A stretch of DNA of 64,000 nucleotides. It comes from Hibiscus mutabilis (Eukaryota; Streptophyta; Magnoliopsida; Malvales; Malvaceae). The translations under genes were made by a program, and so were the position numbers. Location: positions 28,781,099-28,845,098 of the forward strand of contig CM033728.1 of NCBI GenBank assembly GCA_019671005.1, read 5' to 3'. The notes below the pieces were generated by a model. The model ran no database searches and was not told the origin of the DNA. It saw only the letters and a program-made list of their open reading frames with translations. Of this stretch, positions 11,415-21,661 are shown in pieces (positions within the stretch are counted from its first letter, which is position 1; every line of letters starts with the position of its first letter).

Positions 11415-12237
11415 TTGTTAATATCCAAAGAAGTAGAAATCTGCTACAAAATTGTATTATTACAACAAGGAAAAACAATATCCCCTATACAGTCCTTTAC
11501 ACTCTATTCCAGTATGTTTCACATTGTACACCCTATTGATTTTTGGTATCAATGTTCTTGCCACTAAGCCTATTCTTAAAAAGCTCTTTGATAATGTTCA
11601 AAATCTCCAACTCAGTTCTTTGTTGCCCACAGAACTTGCTTCTATTTTTCTCTTCCCAAACCAGGTATATATGAGCATTCCAGGCCAAATTTAGAATAAC
11701 AGTAATGAGAGCTTTCTCACTAAACATAGAACAACAATGTAATTCTTGTTTCCAGTCAAACTCCTCTGTGAATCCTGTACAATCTAAGGATACTGCCCCA
11801 AATGTTTTTTTAATATGGATTTACAATTATCTAAACATTTTTCCTTAATAATTAAAGAAAAAATGCATTTTTTCTAATGATTTACTGTCTTTATGATTGC
11901 ATTATGATGTTGAAGCATGAGAATAAGGCTTTGTGGGATAACATTGATAAATGTTCATGTTTTATTTCCATTTTTGTTATTTTTTGGTGAATTATTTCCT
12001 TTGCTTTTATTGACTTAAGATTAGCTTTGCTTTCTAGAAATGATTATGATAGAGTGAGAATTTATTACTTAATTTTTATTGTTTGTGGACTCCCAGAAAG
12101 TCTTAGTTACTTTATTTTCCCCTATTTTCAAGTTCAACCACTAACCTTATAAAATGGTAATTCTAATGTTTGTCTTGCTCACATGAATATTTACCGAGAA
12201 TTTTACTATCCTTCCTTTATTTTCTTTTTTGTATTAG
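11415..12237. other. Flank upstream of malic enzyme exon relic, with LINE debris
   Basis: Apart from the LINE relic at 11533-11727 this stretch has no identifiable feature. It should hold the preceding malic enzyme exon, encoding the GKLDLYVAAAGI region, but no such sequence is visible on the + strand. The last 60 bases before 12238 look like a normal intron end, pyrimidine-rich and finishing 'ttttttgtattag'. Confidence 0.6.
11533..11727 (-). pseudogene. LINE-type reverse transcriptase tail relic
   Basis: A 64-codon minus-strand frame contains LAWNAHIYLVWEEKNRSKF. This resembles the C-terminal zinc-binding (zf-RVT) end of plant LINE polyproteins and the many RNase H-like fragments derived from them, where 'AWxxxIYxIWxERNxRxF' is typical. 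Nothing further upstream of the polyprotein is readable, so only a 5'-truncated stub is present, as is usual for LINE insertions. I see no poly(A) tail. Confidence is moderate because the match rests on one short motif. Confidence 0.55.
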
Positions 12238-12298
12238 GTACTTCCTGTCATGATTGATGTTAGGATTAACAATAAGAAGTTGCATAAAGATCCTTTAT
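12238..12298 (+). pseudogene. NAD-ME1: NAD-ME exon relic 1 (VLPVMIDV region)
   Basis: Follows a 'gtattag' acceptor and precedes a clean GTAAGC donor. It reads VLPVMIDVRINNKKLHKDPL; the family has VGTNN, so Gly-Thr became Arg-Ile through G-to-A and C-to-T changes. The last base joins in phase with the exon at 18960 to give DPLYLGL. Confidence 0.9.
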
Positions 12299-12446
12299 GT
12301 AAGCTTATCATCACCCTATTTTCAAAGAACCTTATTAAGAATAACCTTATTTTTATAAGTGGCTGGTATTGTTACATTGTAAAATTTGTTATAGTACTAT
12401 ATCAAGAAAGGAAATTTCTGAGTCTATGTTTAGCAGTACATGCATG

Positions 12447-12980
12447 TGTCACGGGGCTAGACTCAGACTAGCGAAACCGTGCGGCCTTAGATGATTGCTT
12501 TAGTCGAAATCGGCTAAGTCAACCTCTTCGCAAAGCTAGAATACTTTGCAGCTTGCAGAAACGAACAAAGGCAAAGAACAAGAGAAAGTGAGTGAATAAT
12601 TATGCTTTGTATTACTCTGAGATGATATGAGAAATGAGGTGGGGAGAGCCTCTATTTATAGTTGGCCCTCAATACATCCAACGGCTTACAATGATTCTAA
12701 TCGACAGATGAGATCGAAACTAATCAAGCTATACATGGAAAGTACATCAAGTAAAATGATACATGCCATAAGTGTGGAGACACATCCCTTGAATAATGGG
12801 ATCAAACGGGAATATTCCATGGAATGGTCTTCCTTTCCATATGTGGCTTGAATGGGTCCTCTAGCATTCTCCAAGGATAGGGCCAGCTCTGGTGGGTTTG
12901 ATAGGCCCAAGATCTTGCGGATGGCTTCTTGGGCAGCTTAAATTGCAGCAACCTCAGTCATGGGCTCGCGGTCCGTGACA
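12447..12980 (-). repeat. 3' LTR of the chromovirus
   Basis: Begins tgtcacggggctag and ends gtccgtgaca. Minus-strand TATA box CTATAAATAG lies at 12652-12661. Confidence 0.93.
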
Positions 12981-13396
12981 CTCTCCCCTACTGAATCTAG
13001 TGACGTCCTCGTTGGATCTTGGGAATGAAACTCAACAATCTTGTCTCTGAACTTCCACAAGCCCTCCGCAGGTTCCCAGCTCCCCTCACTGTTGGGAAGC
13101 GCCTTCCACAGGATAAAGTACTCTTGCCTTGGCTGATGTTTCTTCCGTTGAACAATCTGGTTCGTCTGGATCTCTCGTACGTCTCTCTCATAGGAGACCT
13201 TCACTCCTATCGGTGCTCGGTGTGACTTGTCTCGATATGGATCCTCAGCATCCGAATAGAATAGTTTGAGCATGCTCACATGGAAAATGGGGTGAACTCG
13301 AAGCTTTGGCGGTAACTCCAATTTGTAGGCCACAACACCTACTCGCTTGATGATCTTGAATGGTCCCTCGTATCGTCGCACAAGTACTTTGTGCAC
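12938..13396 (-). pseudogene. Integrase C-terminus with chromodomain
   Basis: The 152-codon frame starts in the integrase C-terminal GPF/Y-type region (YEGPFKIIKRVG, residues 8-19), continues through KLRVHPIFHVSMLK (about residues 31-44) and carries a chromodomain at about residues 84-120 (IVQRKKHQPRQEYFILWKAL, then SEGSWEP). Chromodomains of this element class bind modified histone H3 and steer insertion into heterochromatin. The usual aromatic cage is only partly conserved (YFILWK in place of YLVKWK). The frame ends within the 3' LTR. Confidence 0.88.
12981..12993 (-). other. Chromovirus polypurine tract
   Basis: On the minus strand it reads agtaggggagag immediately before the 3' LTR start TGTCACGG. 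Confidence 0.85.
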
Positions 13397-14454
13397 TCCG
13401 GGTTTCTCAACACTAAGTGCAGCTTGGCAAGGACTAGGTCGCCAGCTTGAAACTCCTCGTCCTTGCGCCTACGATTAGCCCACTTCTTGGTTCGTTTCCC
13501 AGCCTTGTGTAAGCAAGCTCGGGCCTGGTCGTGGTGCTCTTGCCACGCCTTGGCAACGTGGTATGCTACTGGATTTGGCCCCTCATAACCGAGCACAACA
13601 GCTTTGGGTGTGAGTGGCTGTTGTCCCGCCACAATCTCAAAAGGACTTTGGTTGGTAGCCTCCGTCCGCTGCAAGTTGTAGGAAAATTGGGCCACGTCTA
13701 GTAACTTCGGCCAGTCACGCTGAGTTTCACTTGCATAGTGCCTGAGATAAATCTCTAACAAAGCATTCACTCATTTGTTTTGCCCATTGGTTTGTGGATG
13801 AACACTCGTATACATGTTCAAGTCTGCTCCCATCAGCTTGAACATGTCGGTCCAAAATCTGCCCGTGAAGCAGGGGTCTCGATCACTCAGAATGGTCTGT
13901 GGCACCCCCCAATACTTCACCACGTGCTTGAGGAAAAGTTTGGCAGCTTCCTCAGCTGGGCACTCCTTGCTGGCATGAATGAAAGTGGCATACTTCGAGA
14001 ACCTATCAACAATGACAACAATACTGGCAAACCCATCAGTATTCGGCAAACTGACTATCAAGTCCATGGATACTCTCTCTCATAGTCTCTCTGGGATTGG
14101 CAATGGCTGCAACAATCCTGCTAGCTTCTTGGCCTCGACCTTGTCTTGTTGGCAAATGAGACAAGTATTCACATAGGCTTCGACATCACTCCTCATGTGT
14201 GGCCAATAGTACCGATCCGCTAACAATGCCATCATGCGATGTACCCCTAGATGGCCAGCCCACTTGGAATCATAGCATTCCTTCATGAGCTCCCTTCGTA
14301 ACTTCATAAACTGTGGGACATAGAGGCGGGGACCCCAAGTGTACAAAAGGTCCCCCTCGAGCCAAAACCTTTTGGACTTGCCCTCCTTGGCATAATCAAT
14401 CAAAGACTGGGCTGTCGGATCATGGGACAATCCTTTCTTGATGCATGATAACAA
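13339..14454 (-). pseudogene. Chromovirus integrase, zinc domain and catalytic core
   Basis: Three adjoining frames. 14454-14080 has the HHCC zinc domain (GHLGVHRMM, then CLICQQDK). 14067-13771 has the core with the first Asp in MDLIVSLP and the second in ILSDRDPCF. At 13771-13790 the sequence reads TNGQNK and then a stop, where the family has the catalytic Glu (TDGQTE); here Glu is Lys and a TGA follows. 13770-13339 continues with WPKLLDVAQFSYN. The enzyme would join element DNA to the host genome, but this copy is dead. Confidence 0.9.
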
Positions 14455-15045
14455 CAGTCATTCGGGTCTACTGATGAACTCTATATTGTACCTTCAGCTT
14501 AGTGTATCGACCACCAAGTTGGTCTTCTCCAGCTTGTACTCCATGGCAAAGTCGAACTCGGCTAAGAATATTTGCCATTGAGCCTGTTTGGGAGACAATT
14601 TCTTTTGGGTTAGAAAATAATTGTTGGCAACATTATCGGTTAATACCTGAAATCTCAAACCTAACAAGTAATGTCTCTAAATCTGCAAACAGTGTACTAC
14701 CGCGGTCATCTCTTTCTCTTGAACTGTGTACCACCTCCCTATCTCATTGAGCTTTCGACTCTCGAAAGCAACTGTGTGTCCCTCTTGCATCAGAACTCCC
14801 CTAATAGATACGTCGGGTGCATCGGTATGAACCTCGAACGGCTTGGCATGGTCAGGTAACTTTAACACGGGCTCACTCACCATGGCTTCCTTGAGTTTCT
14901 CAAAGGCACTTTGACACTCATGGCTCCAGTCCCACTCCTTGTTCTTCTTCAGCAACTCGGTCAATGGGGTGGCGATCTTGGAGTAGCCTTTGACGAAATG
15001 CCAGTAGTAGTTGGCTAACTCAAGGAACGATCTCAACTCAGTCAC
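14455..15045 (-). pseudogene. Chromovirus RNase H
   Basis: Reads TELRSFLELANYYWHFVKGY, the link after reverse transcriptase, then FEKLKEAMVSEPVLKLPDHA, FEVHTDAPDVSIRGVLMQEG and FESRKLNEIGRWYTVQEKEM. The family's DAS is DAP here but the first Asp stays, and the Glu of QEKEM is kept. Stops break the frame below 14677. Confidence 0.88.
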
Positions 15046-15060
15046 CTTGGTTAGCAGATC

Positions 15061-15662
15061 CTACTTATCAATGGCCCGTATCTTGTCCCTGTCCATCTGG
15101 ATCTTGCCATCTCCAATGATGTGGCCTAGGAACGGTACTTCCTGTTGGGCGAATAAGCACTTCTCCCGCTTGACAAACAGCTCATTCTCTCGAAGAACTT
15201 GGAAAACCAGTCTCAAGTGCTCCACATGCTCCTTCAAAGTATTGTTATACACCACAATGTCATCAAGGTAAACAACTACAAAACGATCCAAAAATAGATG
15301 TAGTACCTTGTTCATGAGGGTGCAGAATGTGGCAGAAGCATTGGTGAGGCCAAATGGCATGACAAGGAACTCGTAAAAGCTATAGCGGGTCACACATGCT
15401 GTCTTTGGCTCATCTCCCTCGGTAATCCTCACCTGGTAGTACCCTTGGTGAACCACCTTGCACTCCCAAGCTGATCGAACAAATCTACAATGAGGGGGAT
15501 CAAGTACTTGTTCTTCACCGTGAGCTTATTCAAAGCCCGATAGTCGATGCACATGCGAAGAGAGCCATCATGCTTCTTCTGGAACATAACAGGTGCACCA
15601 TAAGGCGCCTTAGATGGTTTAATGAACCCAACATCCAAAAGCTTCTTCAGTTGTCTCCGCAA
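15061..15662 (-). pseudogene. Chromovirus reverse transcriptase
   Basis: Two overlapping frames shifted near 15440. The first contains GFIKPSKAPYGAPVMFQKK and MCIDYRALNKLTVKNKY, the fingers. The second has MPFGLTNASATFCTLMN and the catalytic YLDDIVVYN near 15255-15280, then FLGHIIGDGKIQMD. The order and spacing match Ty3-type enzymes; the frameshift breaks the palm away from the fingers. Confidence 0.93.
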
Positions 15663-15793
15663 CTCCTACAACTCTGGTGGGGCCATTCGGTACGGAGCCT
15701 TAGCTGGCGGCTCCACATTGGAGACTAACTTGATCTTGTGATCCACCTCTCTCTTGGTGGTAATTGCTTCAGCAACACGGCAAGCATCGTGTC

Positions 15794-16312
15794 TCAAAAC
15801 TCGTCCAAAATCTGTCCCACTTCCTTAGGGACTTCGGATGGAATCATCAGCTCGTCACATTTTAAGGCAGCCAAATAGGTTGTTTCCTCCTTGCGCACAA
15901 CCACTTTGGCAAACTGGATGGCGGAGATCATCTTGGCCCCAACTTCTATCTCTCGGCTTACGGGCACAACATATTGGTGTTGTGGGTTAAGTATGCATAG
16001 ACAATTTGTAAATAGGACAAGCAGCGCGTTAATCCGGTCAAGGAAATCTAAGCCCAACACACAATAAAAATCATCAAGTGGTATTACCTTGATAGATTCC
16101 TTATCAGACCAACTCCCGATCTCAAGCTTGGCCCCTTTTGTCACCCCCACAATCGGTACTTCCTTGGAATTGACAGTCTTGATCCACCCACTTGCCTTCT
16201 CCACAGGAAGGCCAAGTTGCTTGGCAGCTTCATCGGACATGAGTAGTTTTGAGGCACATGTGTCCACTAGTGCACTCAATTTGTTACCTTCGATGGTGAT
16301 GTCAATGAACAT
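15794..16312 (-). pseudogene. Chromovirus aspartic protease
   Basis: FIDITIEGNKLSALVDTCAS contains the active-site triad as LVDTCAS; the family usually has DTGAS, so the Gly is Cys. VLGLDFLDRINALL near residue 85-100 matches the second conserved block. Processes the Gag-Pol polyprotein in active relatives. Confidence 0.85.
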
Positions 16313-16438
16313 CAGCCCCTTTTGCTTATGGCCATTCTTGACTTGGACTGCTCATAATCGAGTCGAGCTTGACAGTCTCACATTCGGTCTGCCCATCTCC
16401 CTTGATGGCGTAAACCTTGTTTTTCTCGGGCAGTTTCG

Positions 16439-17586
16439 CTAGATGTGCTGTCCCTCACAACTGTAATACTTCACAGATCCTTCGTCCTTCTTCTTATAGA
16501 ACTTGTTGGTTCTCTGGGACCGGTCATTTGGCCTATTGTTGCCACCAGAATGCTTCTCAGTTGCATTCTTTGAAGGTTTCTCCTTGTCTCCCCCACCATT
16601 GCTCTTATGCTTTGGCTTTGACTTGGAAGAATCGGACCTCCTTTGACCCACCTCGAACAAGAACTCTGCGATGGATAAGGCTTTGGAAATCTATGTGATT
16701 CCTCGGTGCTCCAACTCGGTTTTGACCTATCGCTGCAGCCCATCCATAAAGTTGATAAAGGCATCTGAGTCGCTCAGGTCTAGAATCTCGAGCATGAGTT
16801 ATGTGAACGCCTTGACATACTCTTTGATTTAACCCTCTTGCTTGATGTGCCTCAATCGAATGCGAGCCTTCATGCCCGCGTTGGCTGGATAGTACTGTGC
16901 CTTGAACTCAGTCTGGAACTCTTCCCAAGTTCTAATTACGGTGCCTCATTTATTCTCTTCGGAGCACCTACGTTGCCACCACAGAATAACGGCATCAATA
17001 AGATAATTGGAAGCGGTAGATACCTTCTCAAACTCTTCTTCGATGCCTATGGCTCGAAAGTATCGCTCCATGCCCATAAGAAGTTATCCACTTCTTGAGC
17101 GTTCCTGTCACCCTTGAACTCCTTGGGTTTCGGGACATCAACACGACTCCTGGGTTCCTTAGTCCCTGTACCATGGGTGAAGGCAGCTTTGAACACATCG
17201 AGCTCCGTCTCGAGCTTTGTGATCTTGGCTTGCATCTCTTCCCGTAGAGCAACAAGCGCAACATGAAAGGCATCCCCTTTCTTGTCGATGTTCATCATCG
17301 CCTCGTTGATGGCAAGGTTGATGTCTTTCTTGACTTCATCCTCCTTTCTCTCCAGCTCGTCAAGGCGAGTGTCCACAACATTGAGCTTCTCATCAGCTTC
17401 CCTTGTGATGTCCTCGAGGCGTTCGACCTTGTCCTCAAGGGTCGTCAACCTGTCCCTTGAGTTTGCCCTTTTCGCATTCGTGGCCGTGGTCTCACGTTGG
17501 TTCTCAGCTACCTCAACGTTCTCGCTGCCAATGGGTGCCATCTCGGATGAGTTGCTTGAAACACTAGCTCTGATACCAACTGTCAC
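16439..17586 (-). pseudogene. Chromovirus gag
   Basis: The likely start is the Met of MAPIGSENVE at about 17541, ten to fifteen codons downstream of the primer site. A coiled-coil-like segment (RLTTLEDKVERLEDITREAD, then LDELERKEDEVKKD) precedes the capsid-type motif FKGDRNAQEVDNFLWAW at about 17100. The rest is shifted and broken. A zinc knuckle remnant near 16440-16475 reads YYSCEGQHI then a TAG; the first Cys has become Tyr. Confidence 0.85.
17567..17578 (-). other. Chromovirus primer binding site (tRNA-iMet)
   Basis: gctctgatacca, exact reverse complement of TGGTATCAGAGC, two bases from the 5' LTR. Confidence 0.92.
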
Positions 17587-18122
17587 GGGGCTAAACTTGG
17601 AATAGCGAAACCGTGCGGCCTTAGACGATTACTTCAGTCAAAATCGGCTAAGTCAGCCTCTTCGCAAAGCTAGAATGCTTTGCATCTTACGAAAACGAAC
17701 AAAGGTAAAAAGGCAAAGAACAAGAGAAAGTGAGTGAATACTTCTGCTTTGTATTACTCTGAGATGAGATGAGAAATAAGGTGGGGAGAGCCTCTATTTA
17801 TAGTTGGCCCCCAATACGTCCAACGGCTTACAATGATTCTAATCGACGGATGAGATCGAAACTAATCAAGCTATACATGGAAAGTACATCAAGTAAAATG
17901 ATACATGCCATAAGTGTGGAGACACATTCGTTGAATCATGGGATCAGATGGGAATATTCCATGTAATGGTCTTCCTTTCCATATGTGGCTTGAATGGGTC
18001 CTCTAGCATTCTCCAAGGATAAGGTCAGCTCTGGTGGGTTTGATAGGCCCAAGATCTTGTGGATGGCTTCTTGGGCAGCTTGGATTGCAGCAACCTCGGT
18101 CATGGGCTTGCGGTCCGTGACA
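17581..18122 (-). repeat. 5' LTR of the chromovirus
   Basis: Same ends as 12447-12980. A minus-strand TATA box CTATAAATAG at 17794-17803 would place transcription start about 25-30 bases to the left, inside the LTR. Confidence 0.93.
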
Positions 18123-18325
18123 CATGCATGCTAGTGTACGTGTGACATTTCACTCAACCAACATTGGTCCCTTGTTGGTGTTAGCTTTTTGTAATTGTGT
18201 GGCATTTTAGATATCACATAGGGCTCGTACATGTAAAATACCGACTTAAGAATGCAATGATGCATAAGATTAGTTAGAACTCCAGAGCTAACCTTTTGAT
18301 CTATCAAACACGATGTTTAGAGAAA
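18123..18325. other. Original intron sequence between two insertions
   Basis: Begins with the CATGCATG copy flanking the chromovirus and ends with TTAGAGAAA, the target duplication of the MITE. No other feature is seen. Confidence 0.6.
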
Positions 18326-18802
18326 GGCTTAAGGGTGCTTGAAGCCTTTGAACTTTTGAAAAAAATAAATTAATCCCCTAAACTTTTTTTCCATCCAATT
18401 AAGCCCTCGAACTAATAAATTGAATCAATTAAGCCCTTTGACCAATTTTGACTATAAATTTTTGACGGTTTTTTTCTTGATATATTACTATCACATGACA
18501 CACTACAGTTCTGCTTTGAGACATTTACAGATTTTTTAGAAAATTATTTTTTATAAGTTTTTTTAGAATTTTTAAAGAATTTTTTAAATAAAATAAAAAA
18601 TTCTAGAAATGCCAAGTAACAACACTGCAAGAAACACCTTTCACCAACTGATCCAAAAAAACTGTTAGATTTAACAGTCAACATTAGTCAAAGGGGTGAC
18701 TTGATGAAATTCTAGAGTATAGGGCTTAATTGGGTGTAAAAAATGTAGGGGCTTAATTGATTTTTTTTTCAAAAGTTCAAGGGCTTATGATATCCTTAAG
18801 CC
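18326..18802. mobile_element. Mutator-type MITE with perfect 9-bp target duplication
   Basis: The 477-bp element starts GGCTTAAGG and ends CCTTAAGCC. Its terminal 90-100 bases are inverted repeats of each other: 'ttgaacttttgaaaaaaat', 'aattaatcccctaaac' and 'aattaagccct' on the left reappear in reverse on the right as 'aggggcttaattgattt' and 'ttcaaaagttcaagggctta'. TTAGAGAAA flanks it on both sides (18317-18325 and 18803-18811). Long terminal inverted repeats and a 9-base duplication are diagnostic of Mutator-like elements. There is no coding capacity. Confidence 0.92.
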
Positions 18803-18959
18803 TTAGAGAAATTATGCGGCTTTGACTTCTCATTATGTTTGTAGTATCTGGCCTTACTAGCACCAGGCCAATTTTCTTAGCTTGTTGCCTTGTACATGCA
18901 TGCTGTGAGCTAATTTTATGATCTTAAAAATAATGGCGATGACACCATTTTTTCAATAG

Positions 18960-19063
18960 ACTTGGGGCTTCAACAACACCGTCTTGATGGTGATGAGTAT
19001 ATTGCGGTGATCGATGAATTCATGGAAGCTGCTTTTACTCGTTGGCCAAATGTGATTGTGCAG
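18960..19063 (+). pseudogene. NAD-ME1: NAD-ME exon relic 2, splice donor lost
   Basis: Reads YLGLQQHRLDGDEYIAVIDE and then FMEAAFTRWPNVIVQ. The codon boundary falls after CAG at 19063, but the next bases are ATACTT where GTACTT is expected; one G-to-A change removes the donor. The acceptor used by the next exon is an ordinary CAG. Confidence 0.92.
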
Positions 19064-19206
19064 ATACTTAGTATGTCTATCTGTTGAAGCATTTTTTTCC
19101 CGGACTTAAGTTGCAATATCTTTGTTTAAGAGATATGACAACACTCGTAGAGGGATGTCTCTCTTGTTAACAAAATCATCTCTTGAATTGAATTGGGCTT
19201 CTGCAG

Positions 19207-19290
19207 TTTGAGGATTTCCAAAGTAAGCGGGTCTTCAAGTTGTTGCAGCGTTACAGAAATACACACAGGATGTTCAATGATGATGTCCAG
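19207..19290 (+). pseudogene. NAD-ME1: NAD-ME exon relic 3 (metal-binding motifs)
   Basis: 28 codons with FEDFQSK and MFNDDVQ, which hold the divalent metal ligands Glu-Asp and Asp of malic enzymes. Changes from the family: W to R and A to V in SKWAFKLL, and Y to H in NTYRMF. The donor GTAATT is intact. Confidence 0.92.
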
Positions 19291-19554
19291 GTAATTGAGA
19301 TTTTAAGCTAATCCACCCTTGAGTCTTTACTTGGTTTGTTAGTGCAAATCATTCCATTTGTTTTCACCTGTTTCTTTGCATCTCATTTTAAAGTTCTGTT
19401 TACATTGTATTCTTTCTAATGTTACTGAATCTTATTTTTTTTCTTTGCAATTCATATTTGAACCAACCATGCCTTTCAAACTCTATTTGGTTTTACTTAT
19501 AGATATTCATTTGCCTTCACATCTGTCTTTATTTTCTATCAATTTCCTTTGCAG

Positions 19555-19661
19555 GTAACATTCGGGGTTGCAATTGCTGGTCTTCTTGGAGCTGTAAGAG
19601 CACAGGGAAGGCCAATGATTGACTTTCCTAAGCAAAAGATTGTTGTCGCTGGTGCTGGAAG
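19555..19661 (+). pseudogene. NAD-ME1: NAD-ME exon relic 4 (start of the Rossmann fold)
   Basis: Gives FGVAIAGLLGAVRAQGRPMI and DFPKQKIVVAGAG. The preceding QGTAGV of the family has become QVTFGV, removing a highly conserved Gly and Ala next to the metal site. The exon ends two bases into the codon for the Ser of GAGSAGIG. Confidence 0.92.
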
Positions 19662-20224
19662 GTTAGTTTTCCTGCCTATCCCGTAAGTCTTAGTTGTGGA
19701 TTATCATGATACTGGTGGTATTACAGAATAAATAATGTCTATAATAGCTATATTATTCCTGTATGTGGGTGGTCCTTTGTGGTGCTTGAACTTTTTTCTT
19801 TTGGCACCTGATGTACTATGGACTTAATGGTCCTTCTCTAATCATTTTTATTTTCTGATTTGAAAGGTGAAATTCATCTCTTATGAATTGTGATTGGATT
19901 ATAGAAAGTTGATCATACTTGGATCCTTCTGGGACAACCCATTTTCATTTGTTCTCCCCACGTCTGTAAAGAAAAATAAAGAAGTGATTCCACAAATGGA
20001 AATGCGATATTAGTTTTTATTGGGTTATTTTTTCTCTTACTTTATGTGGATCTTCTATGTTAATGCTTAGCTGGTCTAGTATTTGTTTCCCTGTGGTTGG
20101 ACATCCTCTCATTCTATCTGACATTGCATAAACTTGTTGAATCTTCTGATTGATATGTTTGCTATTTCTGCTCGTCTTTTTAGCATTGTGTGAAAATAAA
20201 TTGGAAGGCCCTGCATACTAATAG

Positions 20225-20332
20225 GATACATTAGATGTCAATGCTGCAAGGAAAACAGTGGCCAGGATGTTAGGAAATAACGAGACTGCTTTTGATAGTG
20301 CAAAGAGTCAATTCTGGGTTGTTGATGCTAAT
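20225..20332 (+). pseudogene. NAD-ME1: NAD-ME exon relic 5, 5' end destroyed
   Basis: From 20240 it reads NAARKTVARMLGNNETAFDS then AKSQFWVVDAN, before a good GTAAGT donor. The 15-20 bases that should encode SAGIGVL, the nucleotide-binding loop, read 'ggatacattagatgtc' instead. Using the nearest AG acceptor (20221-20223) in phase gives a TAG at once; the AG at 20232-20233 gives the wrong frame. Confidence 0.85.
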
Positions 20333-20741
20333 GTAAGTAGCATAATCTCTTAAATACTCTGCATTTCAGCCGGGAGTTGTGCTTACAAGGACTATTTGTT
20401 GCTTTCTACATTATCCATAGTTTTTCATATAATATTTTTTCTAGAAATTGGAGTCATCGAAAGTAGACTAAAAGATTGCTAAAGTAACTATTTTGATTTA
20501 TTTCCTGTAATCAATATAACAACGTTCCATGTGGTGCCTAATGCTAAAATCACTTCTAGGTTCTATCAGTTTCTTTTATATATATTCCTTACAAAACAAT
20601 TTGATGTCATTCTTTCATTTGTGTTGCTCAGGATTCATTCTGTTAGAATATGTTGGTTCAATGCTACCTTTGCGTATCTTCCCCTAGTGACACCAATTTG
20701 CATTAGATGTGCATTCTAACACAATGTGTTGTTTTATCCAG

Positions 20742-20855
20742 GATCTTATCACGGACGAACGTGAAAATATTGATCTAGATGACCTGCCATTTGCAAGGAG
20801 AATCAAAGAAGCTGACCGTCAAAGATTAAGAGAGGGTGCAAGTCTTGCGGAAGTG
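20742..20855 (+). pseudogene. NAD-ME1: NAD-ME exon relic 6
   Basis: 38 codons, DLITDERENIDLDDLPFARR and IKEADRQRLREGASLAEV, open throughout. The acceptor is 'ttttatccag' and the donor GTTGGT. The first residue is Asp where the family has Gly. Confidence 0.92.
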
Positions 20856-21059
20856 GTTGGTAAAATGCTAGCACAGAAACATTTTTTTTCAGCTCTTTAT
20901 TTAGATTACACCTATAATAAAGTAGTCCTGTGGGAATGACTTGTACTTCATTATGGTCCTTTTTTCTTTTCTTCATCACTTTTGAGATAAATTATCTGAT
21001 ACATTGTCAAGTCTGTATTTCTTTCACAATTCAAACCTTTCTTTAATCCGACTAAACAG

Positions 21060-21125
21060 GTGCGGCAGGTACAGCCCGATGTGCTTCTTGGGTTGTCTGG
21101 AGTTGGAGGATTGTTCTCCAAAGAG
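21060..21125 (+). pseudogene. NAD-ME1: NAD-ME exon relic 7
   Basis: 22 codons, VRQVQPDVLLGLSGVGGLFS KE, the segment leading to the conserved SNP motif. Splice sites AG and GTAAAA are present and in phase. Confidence 0.93.
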
Positions 21126-21588
21126 GTAAAATTGAATTTTACTTGTTAGGTGACAAGCAGAAGATTTGCTTCTGCTAGTGTGACAACTATGAAATCTATG
21201 TTCACTGTTTAAACATCATTTATAATTGTCAGGTTACTAAAACTAAGTCTTTACCAGCTTAGAATTTAACGCTTCTTCATGTTAAAAAAAAAAGAAAAGA
21301 ATTTAACACTTATTTATATCCTGAAGTCCGGTGATCATCAATCTTGATGAAAATATGTGACTTGTAAAGATTCACAGTTTGAATTTCTCTCATATATTTC
21401 AATATGAAGAAAGTGTTCCGAGGTTTTACTGTAAAGATTTGGCAAATAGCTTCCAGATTGCTACATAATAAATTTTAAAAATTTTAGATAAATTTGTTTC
21501 CTAGAATCTATGCATTTCATTAACCTTCGAGTCAAATCCTTTTTGCCTGTAGTTTTGCTAAGTATTTAAAGTGCATTTTATGTTTTAG

Positions 21589-21661
21589 GTTTTAGAGGCT
21601 CTTAAAGGTTCAACTTCAAGTAAACCAACTATCTTTGCAATGTCAAACCCTACAAAAAATG
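21589..21661 (+). pseudogene. NAD-ME1: NAD-ME exon relic 8 (SNPTKN motif)
   Basis: Reads VLEALKGSTSSKPTIFAMSN PTKN; the SNPT stretch contacts substrate in malic enzymes. The donor GTACGT at 21662 is a good match. Confidence 0.93.

Larger units (their letters stand above)
12447..18122 (-). mobile_element. Chromovirus (Ty3/gypsy) inside the malic enzyme intron, minus strand
   Basis: Complete structure: LTRs of 534 bp (12447-12980) and 542 bp (17581-18122), both TGTCACGGGG...CCGTGACA; a tRNA-iMet primer site at 17567-17578; a polypurine tract at 12981-12993; and gag, protease, reverse transcriptase, RNase H, integrase and chromodomain in order on the minus strand. Both outer edges abut CATGCATG, so the target duplication is at least CATG. 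The host gene reads on the opposite strand. The coding region has several stops and frameshifts, and the integrase catalytic Glu is lost, so it cannot move on its own. LTRs match at roughly 95% by eye, which makes it younger than the gypsy at 1-5125. Confidence 0.95.
12299..18959 (+). other. Intron swollen to 6.7 kb by insertions
   Basis: Starts GTAAGC and ends 'ttttttcaatag'. Subtracting the chromovirus (5676 bp) and the MITE with its duplicated target (486 bp) leaves roughly 490 bases, an ordinary plant intron length. The splice phase across it is still correct. Confidence 0.85.

Noticed and set aside
11113..11567. Ser/Phe-rich ORFs across the end of the LTR at 11414
   Set aside because: They cross the element boundary into flank and copy 5150-5400 sequence; not a gene.
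19064..19206. AT-AC (U12) intron in the malic enzyme relic
   Set aside because: The start ATACTT lacks the U12 donor consensus ATATCC and the end is CAG, not AC.
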